Assembly: GCF_000485595.1 (NCBI RefSeq)
Contig: NW_014577224.1
Location: 59,949 to 114,945 of the forward strand
Direction: 5' to 3'
Source of the DNA: Priapulus caudatus
Taxonomy: Eukaryota > Priapulida > Priapulimorpha > Priapulimorphida > Priapulidae
DNA length: 54,997 bases
Shown here: piece after piece, positions 37,012 through 51,700 of the stretch
How positions within the stretch are numbered: the stretch's first letter is position 1
Layout of the letters: every line of letters starts with the position of its first letter
Made by a program: the position numbers and the translations under genes
The notes under the pieces: generated by a model
Database searches by the model: none
Seen by the model: the letters and a program-made list of their open reading frames with translations, nothing else
Told to the model about the DNA's origin: nothing

Positions 37012-38160
37012 AAATATTCTAGTGTTATACATTCAAAATTGGCCACAACTTCTAATTCGTATCACAGTTTGGTCAGCACAATTTGTGATATATTCTGCAG
37101 GATACTGCGACTTTGGACCAGAGGTTATGGGTAAAGACCAGACAATACGGTTGCTGCTGACATGCCAAGATGAGGTATAAATATTAATAAACTCCTTTCA
37201 CTAAATTGCCCCCCCCCCTTGGTGTAGGTGAGGTAAACTGGCTTCGAATCAGTTGCACTAGGCAATGCCCAGTGGTTCCAAATCTCAGTAAATTACAAGT
37301 TCATAACATAATTTGTCTCATGCAATTATTCCACCCCTCTCCCCAAAGAAAAATCTGGGAGACAGTGTACATGCTAAGTATTTTAGAGTAGGCGTTGATG
37401 AGGTTGTTTTTATAATTGATGTTGCTCGGCATTCGTGCGAATTCAAAATGTTTAGATGTCATGCAAGTTGATCATGTCATCCTTCCGAAACAGTGTCATA
37501 AATGTTAATGTTGTTTTGGTGCAGCACACGTATACCCTCTACTTCTGCAGATGGGGTCGTTGTCGTATCAGGTACTACAGACATGTACCCGTGGTAGTTT
37601 TAGGTTGTTTAGTATTATGTTTATATTTTTATATGAGGTATGTTCAGGGTTAGGGTTAGGGTTAGCGTTAGGGTTAGGTTTAGGGTACACTTCTGTAGTA
37701 CAAGTCTGGTACACTTTGTGTATACACATATGTACCTCGGGTACATATCTGTAGTACCTGATACGACAACGACCCCTTGAGCTCTACTTCTGCACCTACT
37801 AATAGTAGTCATTTCGAGCACGATTTAATTTACAACCTAGCTCCATCATTGTGACTAGCAGGTAATGTGTGTAAATAGTTAATGAGATGTGATGGAAATT
37901 TTATTATTGTGTTACATCCTTAGGGTGGTTAGGTTGAGTAAAAGCCATTGCGTATACTGTATGTGCTTCTGGTTTACTGTGTAGGTAGTCTATGAACGTC
38001 CTCAACAAAGTATCGCAATTCTTCTAAATTATAATGTGTTTATTCATTGTATAACCATATAAACATAAATGTAGTATATATATATAGAGAGAGAGGAGAC
38101 AGAGAGAGAGAGTAGAGAGAGGAGAGAGAGAGAGCAGAGAGAGATGAGAGACAAAGAGCG

Positions 38161-38228
<68 letters not shown>

Positions 38229-38326
38229 GAAGAGGCAGAGAGAGAGAGAGAGAGAGAGAAGAGAGATAGAGAGAAGAGATAGGAGAGAGAGAAGAGGCGA
38301 GAGAGAGAGATGAGAGAAGAGAGAAG

Positions 38327-38396
<70 letters not shown>

Positions 38397-40605
38397 AAAG
38401 AGGTGGAGGAAGAGAGAGAAATGGGGGGAGGGCGAGGTAGTGGCGATCTGTTAGTAGTGGAACAGGTGCACACGCACACGAACACAGGCATATATGGGGT
38501 GAGAAGGTAGGGAGCGAAAGAAGGGATAGAAGTAGGGAAAAAGGAAATATGTATGCACATTCTGGGCTGATTATGATTAACTAGACTGATCTATGAGATA
38601 TATTAATACATGTTTTGTTGCATTCATGTTCGCACTGCATATAATAATTAGCATGTGTGTCAAATGTGTAATTTAAATCAGTGATCTAATTAAAGTACTA
38701 TGTACTATTTGCAGGTATTTGACGATATTAGAAATAGACATTTCTCAGGCGTCTTCAACTTTCTGAGCACGAAAGCAAAAGAACTGGCATCAGATTATGA
38801 AGTAGGTCTCAACTTTTCTTCACTGTTAAGCCTAAATAGCCAGTGTTATATAACACTGGATTTCGCTCAGGTAAACAGACGGATATTACCTCAAAACACG
38901 TTTGTAATGTGCCGTTGAATCTTATGCCATATTCTAGCATCTGGAAGAGTTCTAAAAGGTAATGTCAAATACATATATATATGTGCTTCGCGTGCATAAA
39001 AATGGCTTCATACGCCGTAGGTTGATGATGTGTGTGATAAAGAACAGCACTTTATTTGCAAAAGTTTCGAGCAAAAAAATGAGACGTATGATGTCATAAC
39101 TAATTATGTGTTTGACAACGGGCCACTAGCTTATACAAAACATACAATGACTACTATATGTACCTATATGTTTCTAAGCAATATTCGATTATACGTTAAA
39201 GTCCAATCTCAAAGGACACCCACGTGCCATCATAATCCTCATTGTGGCCGTGAGCTCTTCATGTTATCATGTATTCTTGGTTTTTACTGTAGAAACGGAA
39301 AAACCTGGCGACCGTCGGTGAGATGAAAGACTTTGTTGCTAATAAATTGAAAGCATTAAAGGCACAGCACAAGTCTCTCGCATTACGTAAGTGCAAAAAA
39401 TGTAGCAACGTAAGTTACCTGGCATCACGTATCATTGAAAGGTAGATACATTGGTGAATTCATGAATTGCGTTTATCAGATTTACGAACTAGCAGTTTCC
39501 AGCTGGTTAATTTTACTTTCACATTAAAATTGTTTAGTCTGCTAGGAGAATATAATCTTCGAATTATAATGTTGTAAAATGCCATCTTACTAATAACACT
39601 GTCATCTCTCCTAATGTTGTATTTGCATTAATCAACAATGGAACTCCAAATGCCAATTGTAAACTGATTTTCTATTGGTGGTAGCACAATATTACTGAAT
39701 AGCAGTGTAAGAAACGACAGCCTCAATAAGAAGATAAAGAGCAATGGCCAAAGTCAATAGTTGAAAGGAACGATTTTACTCATGTTAGAAGCAGCGATGC
39801 CAGTTCTATAGGTCAATCAGGTCAATCTTTAAATAGCCACAGTTACACTGTTACACGCTTTTAGAAAAATAATGGGTAAGAAAAAATGGTAATTGTATGA
39901 TGTTGCAGACATTGGAGCTTCAGAACACATTATCAACGTTAAAGCAAAGACCGACTTTGAAGAACACTTGCGAACTGAACACAGTAAGTATTGCAGGTGG
40001 GAGAGTGGTTATTCTCTAATCAATTATAGTAGATCATTGACGAAGTAATCTCGTACTTTTTCTAAACAATACATCACGTTTTTAATAGATCAATTCAATA
40101 AAATATAAATTCAATTGACTTCAACATACTGTGTGATATATTACTGATTTAGGGAAAAACTTCGAAGTTCCTCGTTTTAGAAGTCGGACCATATTGTTAA
40201 CTATTCGTTTGTGTAATCTAATGAGCAATGAATTTTTGTGGTGGGAATATACTACCATCGTTGACTTTATTTTCATATAATGGTTTACATGCTTATATAT
40301 TTTAATTAAACAATTGTTTTACGCATGTAGTCTTATTTTAGATTTAAGAATGAGACATTTTATTGGCATGGCATGGCACTCACCACGTGAGAATTTGTGA
40401 GCTAATTCGATTTTTTTATCATTTACAACAGGTTTGTTGGACACAAGTCAAATAAAAGAGAATATAGCTTATATAGAAGAGGCAATCAATAGACAGGTAT
40501 CTTTTTAATGTAATGTGTGATCAATATATCTTAAGTATCTGAGATTATGAAAACACATTTACTTGTATAGTTTATCAGTAAGATAAATTAATTATATATA
40601 TGTAT

Positions 40606-40649
<44 letters not shown>

Positions 40650-42724
40650 CATATGCATGAAATAAAACTATTACTGCAAATGTATACAACTGTATACAGC
40701 TTGTTAACATCGTAGTCTTACAGAAAGCCACTGTATGCTTTCAAAACAGTGCACCAGACAAGCTGGTTAAAAGATTATTGAGTCGTGGTTGACCATTAAG
40801 ACCCAGCATCCATTAGATTGGCTGTCATTTCAGAATCAACTGCCACTACAGGTGCACCCGATTCGTTGGTAAAAGTGGTTGGAGACATTTGATCACCCCT
40901 GATCTGATAAACGTGTGAATTGTTAGATGGCAGACCATTTTTAGGAGGCAATTACCCGATATTTTTTTGCCGGACTTTGTAGCACATACTATTTCTCGAC
41001 ACTGATCTCTGATAGTAGGACAACTATACTGTAATTCCTGCGGGCACACACAATACCAGAAGTTGTTGTGTTGTAACTGTTTCTGATCGCGTATATACGA
41101 AGACTTCTGCTATACCTCTGATGATGAGCCAAATGAATAGACTGCATGGATGCACTAGCTGCCAGGGCAATAATGAGTGTAGCCCAGCCATGGCTAAAGG
41201 CATGGCGCGATTGGCATGTCTGGTCTGTGTTTACAGCATTCGCTAATTGTGCCGTGTAATAGTGTCAGCAGCATCGTTATATAGACTTATATTATATAGT
41301 AATAAATATAATTATATATATATATATATTATATATAATAATATAATAGATAATTATATAATTATATAATATATATATATATAGTATATATATAATAATA
41401 TAATCAAGAGTAGATAATAACAATATGTGTGTTAATTAACACACACATTAATAACACACACAAATTATGTGTTATTATCTACTCTGATATAATATATAAT
41501 TTATAATTATATATATATATTATATATATATATATAGTATAATCTCCTGATATAATAATCTATTATATAATATAGTCTATATTAAGACGTTCGTAACAGT
41601 GTTGTCAGTTGTGCTAATTGCTCGATATCATGATCGAATCCTTCCCATCAGATAAAACCGTGAATATTGGCATCCTCATATTCGCAATCCGTTATCCGAG
41701 TATTTTTGTATTTTCCTGAGGCTTTGCATTGAGTGTCTGGCACGTAATGTAATCTTATCGTCTCGAAAGTTTCGTCTGTTCGCCGAATGTAATTAGTTCA
41801 CGTTGGGTTCTCCCCACGTAGCCCCCACCTCGCCTGCATGCCTTGTACTCGTGACCTACTATAGGGACCCATCTCCTCCCCACCCTCAGCTGGAACCTCT
41901 TACACTGGGGCACGTTGATTAGCGCTGGACAGATTTTTCTTCGTTTTTTCGGGTTAAATGCTGTTTATTTTGGTATTTTCTTGCCGTGGTACTTCTCGTG
42001 TTCGTTCTAGTGTTGATCGAGTTGCTTGGTGTACTGTACGGGTTTTAACGAATGCTTGTAGTTTTGCTCAACATTGTTATCTTGATTGATTTTAAATGCA
42101 AGATCTAGGGTTCTCCAAGCTTTTTCATTATAGCATGGCGGGGCGCTTTACGGTCCTAGTTTTAGCATTGTTTAGCTAATTTTAGCATAGGCGGCTATGA
42201 TATTTAGAGTGGCGGCTCATTTTTAGGATGGGGGGGGGGGCTCGACGATAGCCTAGTGGGCTATAAGTGCTCTTGGAGAACCCTGAGATCGTTCTGGTTT
42301 TGCTTTACCATTACGTGGAGCAATACACAGTTTGTTCTCTCTCCAAAGCTGGTCGCAGGCTATATGATATAATATATATATATATATTAATATATATGAT
42401 ATGATATATGAGCTCTTGATATTATATATATATTATATATAAGATTGGGATGATAATACGTCAGCACCCAGTTGATGATTACCAGCGACTTTGGGATTAT
42501 AGATGCTTTCTCAGAGGTGCTCAGATAATTGAGAGCTCTAGTTCCTTAGAAATCACCCTATGATATACTATCTTAGATGTTCAGTTAATCTAATGGACAG
42601 GTCCCTGCCGACTTACAGAATGTGATGCGGCCCATATATATATATCAAGAGTGGATAACAAGAGATTCTCTTTTATCCACTCTTGATTATTGATATATAT
42701 ATATATATATATTATATATAATAT

Positions 42725-42770
<46 letters not shown>

Positions 42771-45700
42771 TGAAGTATGTTGGTTTTGTGGTTTCATGCT
42801 ATGCAACTATTGGACTTACAGGAGGTATGTAGCTACAAATTTAAAACCAATCTAGTATCTAATAATATACGTGGAGTTACTGAGCAATTGGCGTATTTGG
42901 CATGGTTTTAATAAAACGTTTTTAATTTTATTCAGAAAATAATCTGGCAATACAGGGCCATAGCCTTCGGGGGGGGGCAAAGTGGGCAGCTGCCCCCCTA
43001 GAATTTGGAGCAAAATTAAAAAATAAGCTTAGCTTAATAATCGTAAATAACCCTAACGTGATTTTCTGGTCACTTATCCGTGAAAACCTTGTCTCAGACC
43101 CACCCCTACCACACTATGGACGTTGATCAAGAGCTGCGCCCATCGCTCATCATTACACAGTTGAGTCATGAAGTTTTGCCCCCCCCCCCTAGGAATTTGC
43201 TCAGCCTACAGCCCTACTAGCAATATTGCTTTTAAGATATAAAATGTATCTTGTAAAAATCACTTAACTTATATTTCTTTTTTTACCATTTCCACGATTA
43301 TGATACAAGCAGGGGAAGTTCTGTTGGCATAGTTTACATTGTATTTTTAAGGTTACTCTTGGCATAGAAATCGATTTAGAATGTTCATGAAATGCACTGT
43401 TTTCGCTTCTTTTCGAGTCTTTCGCGCAAAATGTATTAAAGTTCTATATCTTCATTTTCGTCTCATGGATGTCATTGATCTGTCATTGCCTTTCCTTTGG
43501 TTTACTTCAAATAATGTTTTAGAACGAAATCGTTCTGCAAACAATCACACACAATAAGCATTGCGACTTTCACTAAAGCAACGATATTAAATTCTGGCTA
43601 TGAACACTGTTACTGTATATGGTCAGGGATTGATGTTACTTGCTATCCTTACGCTCACCCCAACCTCACAAAACGCATCTAGAAGTCCTGGTACCCAGTG
43701 TATGTGCGTGTGTCTGTGTATGTGCGTGTGTCTGTGTGTTATTACCAAACACAATATTGTCTCTAGCTTTTCTCTATTTGCAGTATCCACTGATGCAGTC
43801 TCTGCGTCTGCTTTGCCTCATGTCACAAGTTCTCAACGGCTTACCAAAGAATGACTACGAGGGACTGACAACACAGTTTCTGCAGGTCTGTATAGCTGTT
43901 TAACTTAACCCATCATTTAAAAAAATGAATGAAAGAATATTTGAAATATTTGGAATATCTGCTCGCACACTGGTGATCACTGTTAAGACATTTTTTTACG
44001 AATCCATGTGTGTTTTTGGAATTCTGTGTCTCTTGTCACAAAAAACTGTTATGTGCAGCCCTCGACACTAACGGTTGTCCGATTGCCCGGGACAAGTGAA
44101 AGTCTATGTCGGACAAGTTATTATCCTTGCCTAGATTGGCCCCGATCGCGACAACTGGAAAAGCTTCTAGTTGCTTAATATTACTTACACATCCCTCTGA
44201 CCAGGTCGCTGCGCACCACATTCTCACTTCAAAACGCTTTTCAATAGGTCCACTGAAAAAAGCAGCCCGAGGACACCACTGTTACCATTACAGATTTTAG
44301 CAGGAGCGCAGCCGCAGCGCGTACCTCCCTCGCGTGGCGGCCGGCATTTGATTTATTGATACTGCCGGTAGGCGGTGTACGATTGTTTATAAGTCGGTTG
44401 CGGGCATATTTCATTTACTGAAGACTGTAGGGCGCCTGCGGATCCGCTGGGGTGACTATGAGCAGAGATGACAGCAAAAACTCTTTCCTGTGATTGCGAG
44501 GAGAAAGCTGCAAATCCGGGTCAATGACACACATGAGCGTGCCAGCATGCAAACATAACGTTGTCGTGAATTTCCATTACGATTTTACATGTACTGTGAA
44601 TTTACTCGTGGTATTACAGTTATAACGCAATGTATATTATAACGTCTCAACCCCAATATTTGCCGCCATTTGAAAACATTGTACAAACATTGGTACAATT
44701 AACAACGATTTCTTTAGCCTCGTCTAATAAGAGTCACACCCTGATTTTTTAAATGAAGATTGTGCCTAACAAAAAAGCGCGGTTTAATTAGTGGCTNNNN
44801 NNNNNNNNNNNNNNNNNNNNNNNNNNNNTATATATTTATATAATATAGATCTCTATATTATACACTCCTGATAATATGATATGCACTGAACCAAAAGAGG
44901 ACATTAACGGCTCATAGATTGCACAAGTAAATTTTGGACAAGTAAAATCAAAATTCGGACAAGTAAAAATTGCTTCTTGTTGCCCGACAGGACAACCAAA
45001 TCTGAAAATAAGCGTCGAGGCCTGATGTGTGATATAGTTTACATGCAAAGTTATGTTCTGTGCGTATAAACATAGCATATATATGTCAGAAATATAAAAA
45101 CCTACTCGTTATAACGTAGTTGTATAAGGTTTTGTAAAGGTTTGGTATTGCTTGCACAAAAATAAAAATTGGAGCATTATTAACTAATTCGTAAGGGGGG
45201 CTTATGTCGTGCTTGCGAGCCGACTCGACTGGAAGCAACTGGATTTCGAGCAACTGGAAGCGATCAGCAGCGACTAGTTGCGTCCAGTTGCCCACTGTTC
45301 TATTCCTAGCAACTAGTGGCGGCCAGTCGCAGGCAGTCGCGTCGCAGTCGACCGACCTAAGCACTGGAGTTGCAGTAAATTGCAGCCAGTTGCTTCCAGT
45401 CGAGTCGGCTTGCAAGCCCGACATAAGCCTCCCTTTACTGACAATTTTAAGCCGAGCGCAGACCTGCGATTTTTGGTTGCTCGTCGCTGCAACCTGCATT
45501 CGCAAGCGATCAGTCGATGTGTCACTGCGTGTGCGCACACATACGATTTCGAAGCAATTCTAGAGCAATCTGGGATGATTGGGAGCGACGAGTCATCTCA
45601 AAATCAAAACAAGTTGATTTCTTGCAACTCGTCGCAAGCGACCAGAATCGCTACGGGTTGCAGTTGCACGTTCCCGCAGACTTAGTGATTTCACAGCAAT

Positions 45701-48700
45701 TTTTACAGCAATTCTAGAATCGCTGTCGAGTTGCATGAAAAAGTCGCAGGTCTGTGCTAGGCTTGTAAGTCGCTGTGTAATATTCCTTCTCATTATCCCT
45801 CTGAAATTGTCAGAAGTGTCAAACGAATATTATTCAAAAGCAGATGTCAGGATTATAATTGTGGAAATGATCACTGATTGTACATGCCATCACACGCGTG
45901 TCCCTGTATCATGCTAGTTAGAGTGATTCCTTCTCCCCTTCTCGCAATCTATGTTTAATGAAATGATGGTAGTGATATGCAATTGCCAAGCTGCAGATAA
46001 GTGTGGAAGAGACCAATAGTGGACAGTCTAAAGATTTTTTGCAGCATGCTGTCTGTGGTTGCATCCAACGTAACCGCCAGGCGTCACACTTACAGGAAGA
46101 ATCGTGTTATTCACAGAACATGGGGATCTAATGATTTTTGCAATTGCGTTAATATTTAAATGGGGGTATCTCTATATCTGTGTACACGCGTGCAGTGTTT
46201 GAATATAGGACCGCGACTGATATTTAATGATGTGAAAACGCGTGCATGAGTAGCATGATATGTGAGAAAGGCTGGCATAGAGGGCGAGAATGAATCGGAA
46301 GGGTGTGTCCTATCCACAACCAATATCATTAGCTGTCGAGTATTACGCTGGATGTACGTATTACCGTGCTTCTATGTCAATAGTAGTTGTGTACCGGACG
46401 TTGTATTAATCTGCCTGAATGGGCATGCAGTCAACAGAAGTGAAGCAGATTAGCTGGCATCATTTTGGTATGATTCACGTGTGTTCTTTCCTTCTTTCAG
46501 AGCCATGGTTTCGAACATATGTTAACGTTCCTTAATCTGAAGAAACTTGGGCTGTTGACTGAACAAGAGCCGAGCAAAACAGGTGTGCATCATTCTCTTA
46601 TTACTAATCCTTGGTTTCTACGTATAATTTCGTCATATACTCTTCGTGAATATTACATGAAATTATAACATATATATCAGATATATATAATATTATATAG
46701 TATCGTATTTTAGTATCGTTATTCCCAAGGCCTAGCTTGGTTATACCTATAATATATAATAATATATAATTATTATTATTATACCTATAAATTGTATAGA
46801 TATGTAAGCAAAACCTGTTGCTAATAACATTGTGATTATTTTTCAGCTTCTTCAGCTGAAGTATTGATTATTGATTAGTATTTGACAGACACCCTAATCA
46901 GTTGAACTATTTTTAACAAATCGCGATTACGTTTCATTTTGGGCTGGGTGACAGTAATGAGTCTGTATTTGTTACAGTGGACAGTATGATTAAAACTGGC
47001 AAAATGACGGCTGCGGGTGCCAAGGTAGCCACAACTGTAGCCAGTGCGATACCTCGCACCACCTCAAATTACAGCCAAGTCTGTCGCAAGTTAAACCTGG
47101 TAACATAGATTTCTATGCGTATATAAATAGTGCACAGTCAATCGAATTTTTTTTCTCCAAAATAATAATAAAAATTCTCATGAAAGCGTTTTCTTCGGTG
47201 TAGTACCTCGTTTTAGTTAAAACAAGACTGATCAAGACAAGTTACTGTTAATGATGTATAAACTGATTGCCTCGTCAGAAAAAAATTATTTTGCGACTAG
47301 CATCGCTAAATGTCTCAGAATTATGGAAAAATACGTGATTCGTTAACTGATTGCCTCGTCAGAAAAAACTCATCGTACAATTAAGGTCACCAAATGACTC
47401 AGAATTTAAAATAAGGCTTGATTACATTCATGGGCGTAAATCCCGGGGGGGATGGGGGGATGCATCTTCCCCGCTCTTGAAGGAGGGGGGGATGGCCTGT
47501 ACAAATATCCCCCCCTGAGATCCAAAAAAAAAACTCCTTCCTCCCGTGTCCCCCACTTGAACCCGTAGCCCTAGAGTACCTATCTTATTATGATAGATTG
47601 GTATGTACGATGGGCAACCCAATATGCATTTGCATTAACTGTCAGGGGCGTGTCCACCATGCGGGGCGGATGGGTCCATGGGGGGTCCGACCCCCCGCCC
47701 CCCCCTCTCGGCCAGCAGAAACACCGATGCTGAGGGGGTCACTAAATTTCAAACAAATCTTTGGCCCGCGGAGGTCCCGCCAGACCCCCCCCTCTCGCGC
47801 CTGATTCATCTCCCCGCCCGCCTCAGCTCCTCGTCACCGATTCATACGCCCCGCTTGCATTACATTGCACCGCGCAACCATATGATGATTTTGCGCCTGT
47901 CACAATTCTGACACCTTGAGATGCCACAGACGAATTTAATAAAGAAGGACAACATAACACTCGACTAATGAATATAGAATCATCACACAGAATTTGGTAA
48001 TAAGTAAGCAACATAGCGCATCGAGCTATAATAAACGTGTCTAAAATTGTCCTAGATACTACCACAAAATAGAAGAGCAGTAGAACTTAAAAGAATGATG
48101 CAACGGACATTCATGACGTCTTTAGTCGAGCATCACACGCCAATCACATGCAACTTGTAGAGAAGGTACGATCGAACCGTAGTGTTCAGTATATTCATAA
48201 CAATCTCCTAGAGTATATCTTTAATAAAGGCCCCACTGCCGCCACCCTAGCTGATCTTTTCACTGGCGCGATTTGCATACGGCCCCCGACTGATCTGCCG
48301 AATAATCGCGTAGGGTGTGCGCGTTTTCAGTGTAGATTTAGATTTTTATCTGGGTGTGATTCTTTTTTCGGCAAATTCAAACACTGTTTGATTTTTGTTG
48401 AATGTTCCGTATATCCGATGATGTCCCAGTGGTCTCCGATTTAACAAAACGATGCAATGCGATGAAGCCGCGCGAAGCGATGTAGGTGTGCGCGGCGGCC
48501 TTCTCGATCGAGCAACTTCCTCTCTAGCTAACACTATCTTATACTTTAATACTGCTAATTATTACACCCCCCTGATATTACGATGGCCTGAAAGTGGGAA
48601 ACTCTCGTACCTTTTTTGAAAATAATATCAGCTGGCGGAAGAGTATGACTCGGTAAAATGTCCAAGCTGTAACGGACCAAGCAGGTCAGCGAGAATAGCC

Positions 48701-51700
48701 TTCTCGAGAATCTCGCGGCTCTTCTACAAGTATACGAGCTAGTCAGGTAACTGGATCAAATAATTATTCGCACATTCTCCCAGCTCCATTCATTCTTACA
48801 TACAGCCAACAGCACTTCACTTGGAGACAGCACCCGACACGCTTACTGACGCACACGCAAAGCAGCCACAACATATGCATCATAAATACGCACCAAAGTC
48901 AGCGCGCCCCTAATAAATTATTTACCACTGTTTTCCTCGAACGATCTAGATACTCGCAAAGGACCCGAGTTTCGCCGATGGGTCTTGATGACCGCCCTCA
49001 TGCAGCACTCCGCCCCTGAAGGCCACCCGAATATTCTGCCACCAACCAACAAGCTAAATCGTGAAAGCGTATATCACAACGCTTTTGTTCTGCCTTATAC
49101 ACTCTGAATTAGCTTAACCCTGACTTGCTTATGACGATCCTAGTAACCTAAAGTTACTAGATCTTCCGGTAGTTATTACTTAATTAGCTGTTTTAGTTAT
49201 CTAGTTAGATACGTTAGCTCTCCAATTATGCTACTTAGTCTAAGTTTACCCTTGCCCACAGTCTCCTTATCATCGGTTAACAAATGCACCCTGCAAATTA
49301 CATGCGTATGTGTTATTCGAAGCGTACAAGCAATATAAGTGAGTTGATAGACAGTGATGTCAGACCTCCCCTAATATGACTACTACCTCACCGCGGTATA
49401 CCGTACCCAGGTGCAGCTACACTTGCGCCTCCAAGCCTGCCTGATTAAGTTCCCACCAACCCTTACATACCCGGCGTTTCCTTCCGCTCCATCTTCTCAT
49501 AAATATCTAACCAGTCTACACACATCCACCCATTAATCGTCCTTAACTTATCCACCCTAATCTTTCTCACCACACACCCCCACTCGCCCGCCTCCTAGCT
49601 ACCGACCGACTAGTAAGGTGAGTCCCTCCCCCGACGACTCTCGCTCCTAACGCCCGCCCGGCCCACCCCGCGCGCACAGGCGCCGCCACCGCACGCCGAC
49701 ATCCAGTGCGGCTGCCCTGCCGTGCCGCGACCCTAGGAGCCGGTGTGTGTGTGTGACCCCCGCGCCCCGCCCGCCGTAGTCGAATGACCTCCTCCCCTGG
49801 CCTGCCGCCCCCACCTCCAGAGCGCCGCTTCGCCCCCCGCCCGTAGTGCTGTTTGCCCCTGAGCCCGCCGCGTCGCTCGACGCGGTGCCTGTGTGTGTGC
49901 GGGCGCTGCCGTGTGTGTGTGTGATGCGCGCGCGCGCGTGGTTGTAGTGGTTGCGCTGTGCGCAGGAGCCCCTGAGGCAGCGCCGTGTGTGTGTGTGTGC
50001 GTGAGCGCGGTGTGGAGCGTGTGTGTGTGTGTGCGTGAGCGCAGTGTGGTGCGTGTGCGTGTGCGCGCGTGCGCGTGTATGTGTGCGTGAGCGCGGTGTG
50101 GTGCGTGTGTGTTACATACTTTTACACGGCCGTGTGTTTATGGGTGCGTACGTGCAGTGCCGAGTCCGTGGAGAGGTGGCCTGTTAAATATGTTATTACA
50201 TTTCACGTTATTGCTGTTATTGCATTTAACAGTCTTGAACATTTATTTGTTATGACGTGTGTTGCGATGGAATAATCTACTCATGAAAATATTGAATGAA
50301 GTAGGATTAGCTTGTACTAGTAAGTAGTAACACAGCAACTTGAGGGTTGCAACATGTTCATACTAGGATTAGGAATTATTTGTAGTGCAGTAACATATTT
50401 TATTGTAAGTATATAAGTACAGTATAAGTTTAGCCAACTATAATTTTCAAGCACATATATGGTTATTTGTAGTGCTATGTACAATCACAAAGTATGAAAA
50501 ATATATTGTTATATATTTTAAAATATTGTTCGTTATGTGTTAATCAACCTTGCCTTAGGTTTCAATTAGTTTATTCTCCTAACTTTAGTGTCACAGACTC
50601 TGTAGCACATTTTAAGAAATGTGATATATGACACTCATTATCTTAAAATTGAACTTAGATTGATAAGTCTTTTTGATGTTATAATGTTTAAATAATATGA
50701 AATGAGTGTTGGATAATGATTTACCAGCATGTAGCTTTTTTCGGATTAAGATATTATTTATATAAGGTGTGCGTTTTTAAACTAGGTTAGCTCATGTTGT
50801 CCTACACATTAAAAGTATACCGGCATGCTTGCTTTCTGTGTAATCTAAGGAACCTGGTGGCTATAGCACCAGAACAACTGTGGTGATTGGCTGCGCAACC
50901 ATCATCTGCTGAACTTGGCAATGTTTTCAGCATGAATAATTTAATATGCTTACAGAGAATTAGTCTAACTTCTATTAGAATGTAAAATCCGAATGATTGT
51001 GTTCTCTCTTGCGAGAAACACGGAGCGTATTATATTTGCCGGGGCCCCTCCACGTATTGCTCGCAGAATTTACGTAAAAAAACAAGGAAAATCAATGGTA
51101 ATAGCTGTAGGTCAACCCCTTAAGTCAGGTGTAGTATACAATCTAGCGAGACACGTACGGCTACAAATCGAATACATTCTCCCGTCCCCAAATGGTAAAT
51201 TGTAAAATCATCCAATTAGTGCACACGTGTCTGCGGTGCAATTCTTTATCAACGCTACGAAGTACGGATTTACGCCCCTGATTACATTGCAGCGCAACAA
51301 TATGATGATGTTTGCCCTGCATATTGAACTTGATTGCACAGGAAATTAATAAAGAAGCAACATACACTCGATAATGAATATTAGTAATACAAAAATGGTA
51401 ATAAGTAAGAACAATACGCATGACCTATATAACGTGCTAAATTTCCAGATACCAAAAATAGAGGAAGTGGACCTTAAGAATGCAACGGACATGTCATACG
51501 TGTTTAGTGGAGCATTCACACCAATCACATGCAGACTTGTAGAGAAGGTACGATGCGAACCTAGTGTTCATATATTCAATAAAATATGTTAAGATATCTT
51601 TAATAAAGGCCGCCGCACACCAGCTGATTTTTCACGCGATTTGATCGGCCCGATAGAAATCGGCCGATATCGGGTAGGTGTGCGCGTTCATTTGTAGACG

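Larger units (their letters stand above)
47850..51262. repeat. Tandem duplication, copy A (noisy left half, clean right half)
   Basis: The order of sequence is the same as in 51262-54373. The left half (to about 49885) is about 2.0 kb against 1.5 kb in copy B, because of scattered extra bases, often C. The right half, after the GT tract at 49889-50115, is shorter and cleaner than in copy B. Confidence 0.85.

Noticed and set aside
50993-51205. 70-codon frame with PPRIARRIYVKKQGKSM
   Set aside because: It does not resemble the missing VPS33B C-terminus, is unrecognised, and is frameshifted in the copy near 54080-54300.
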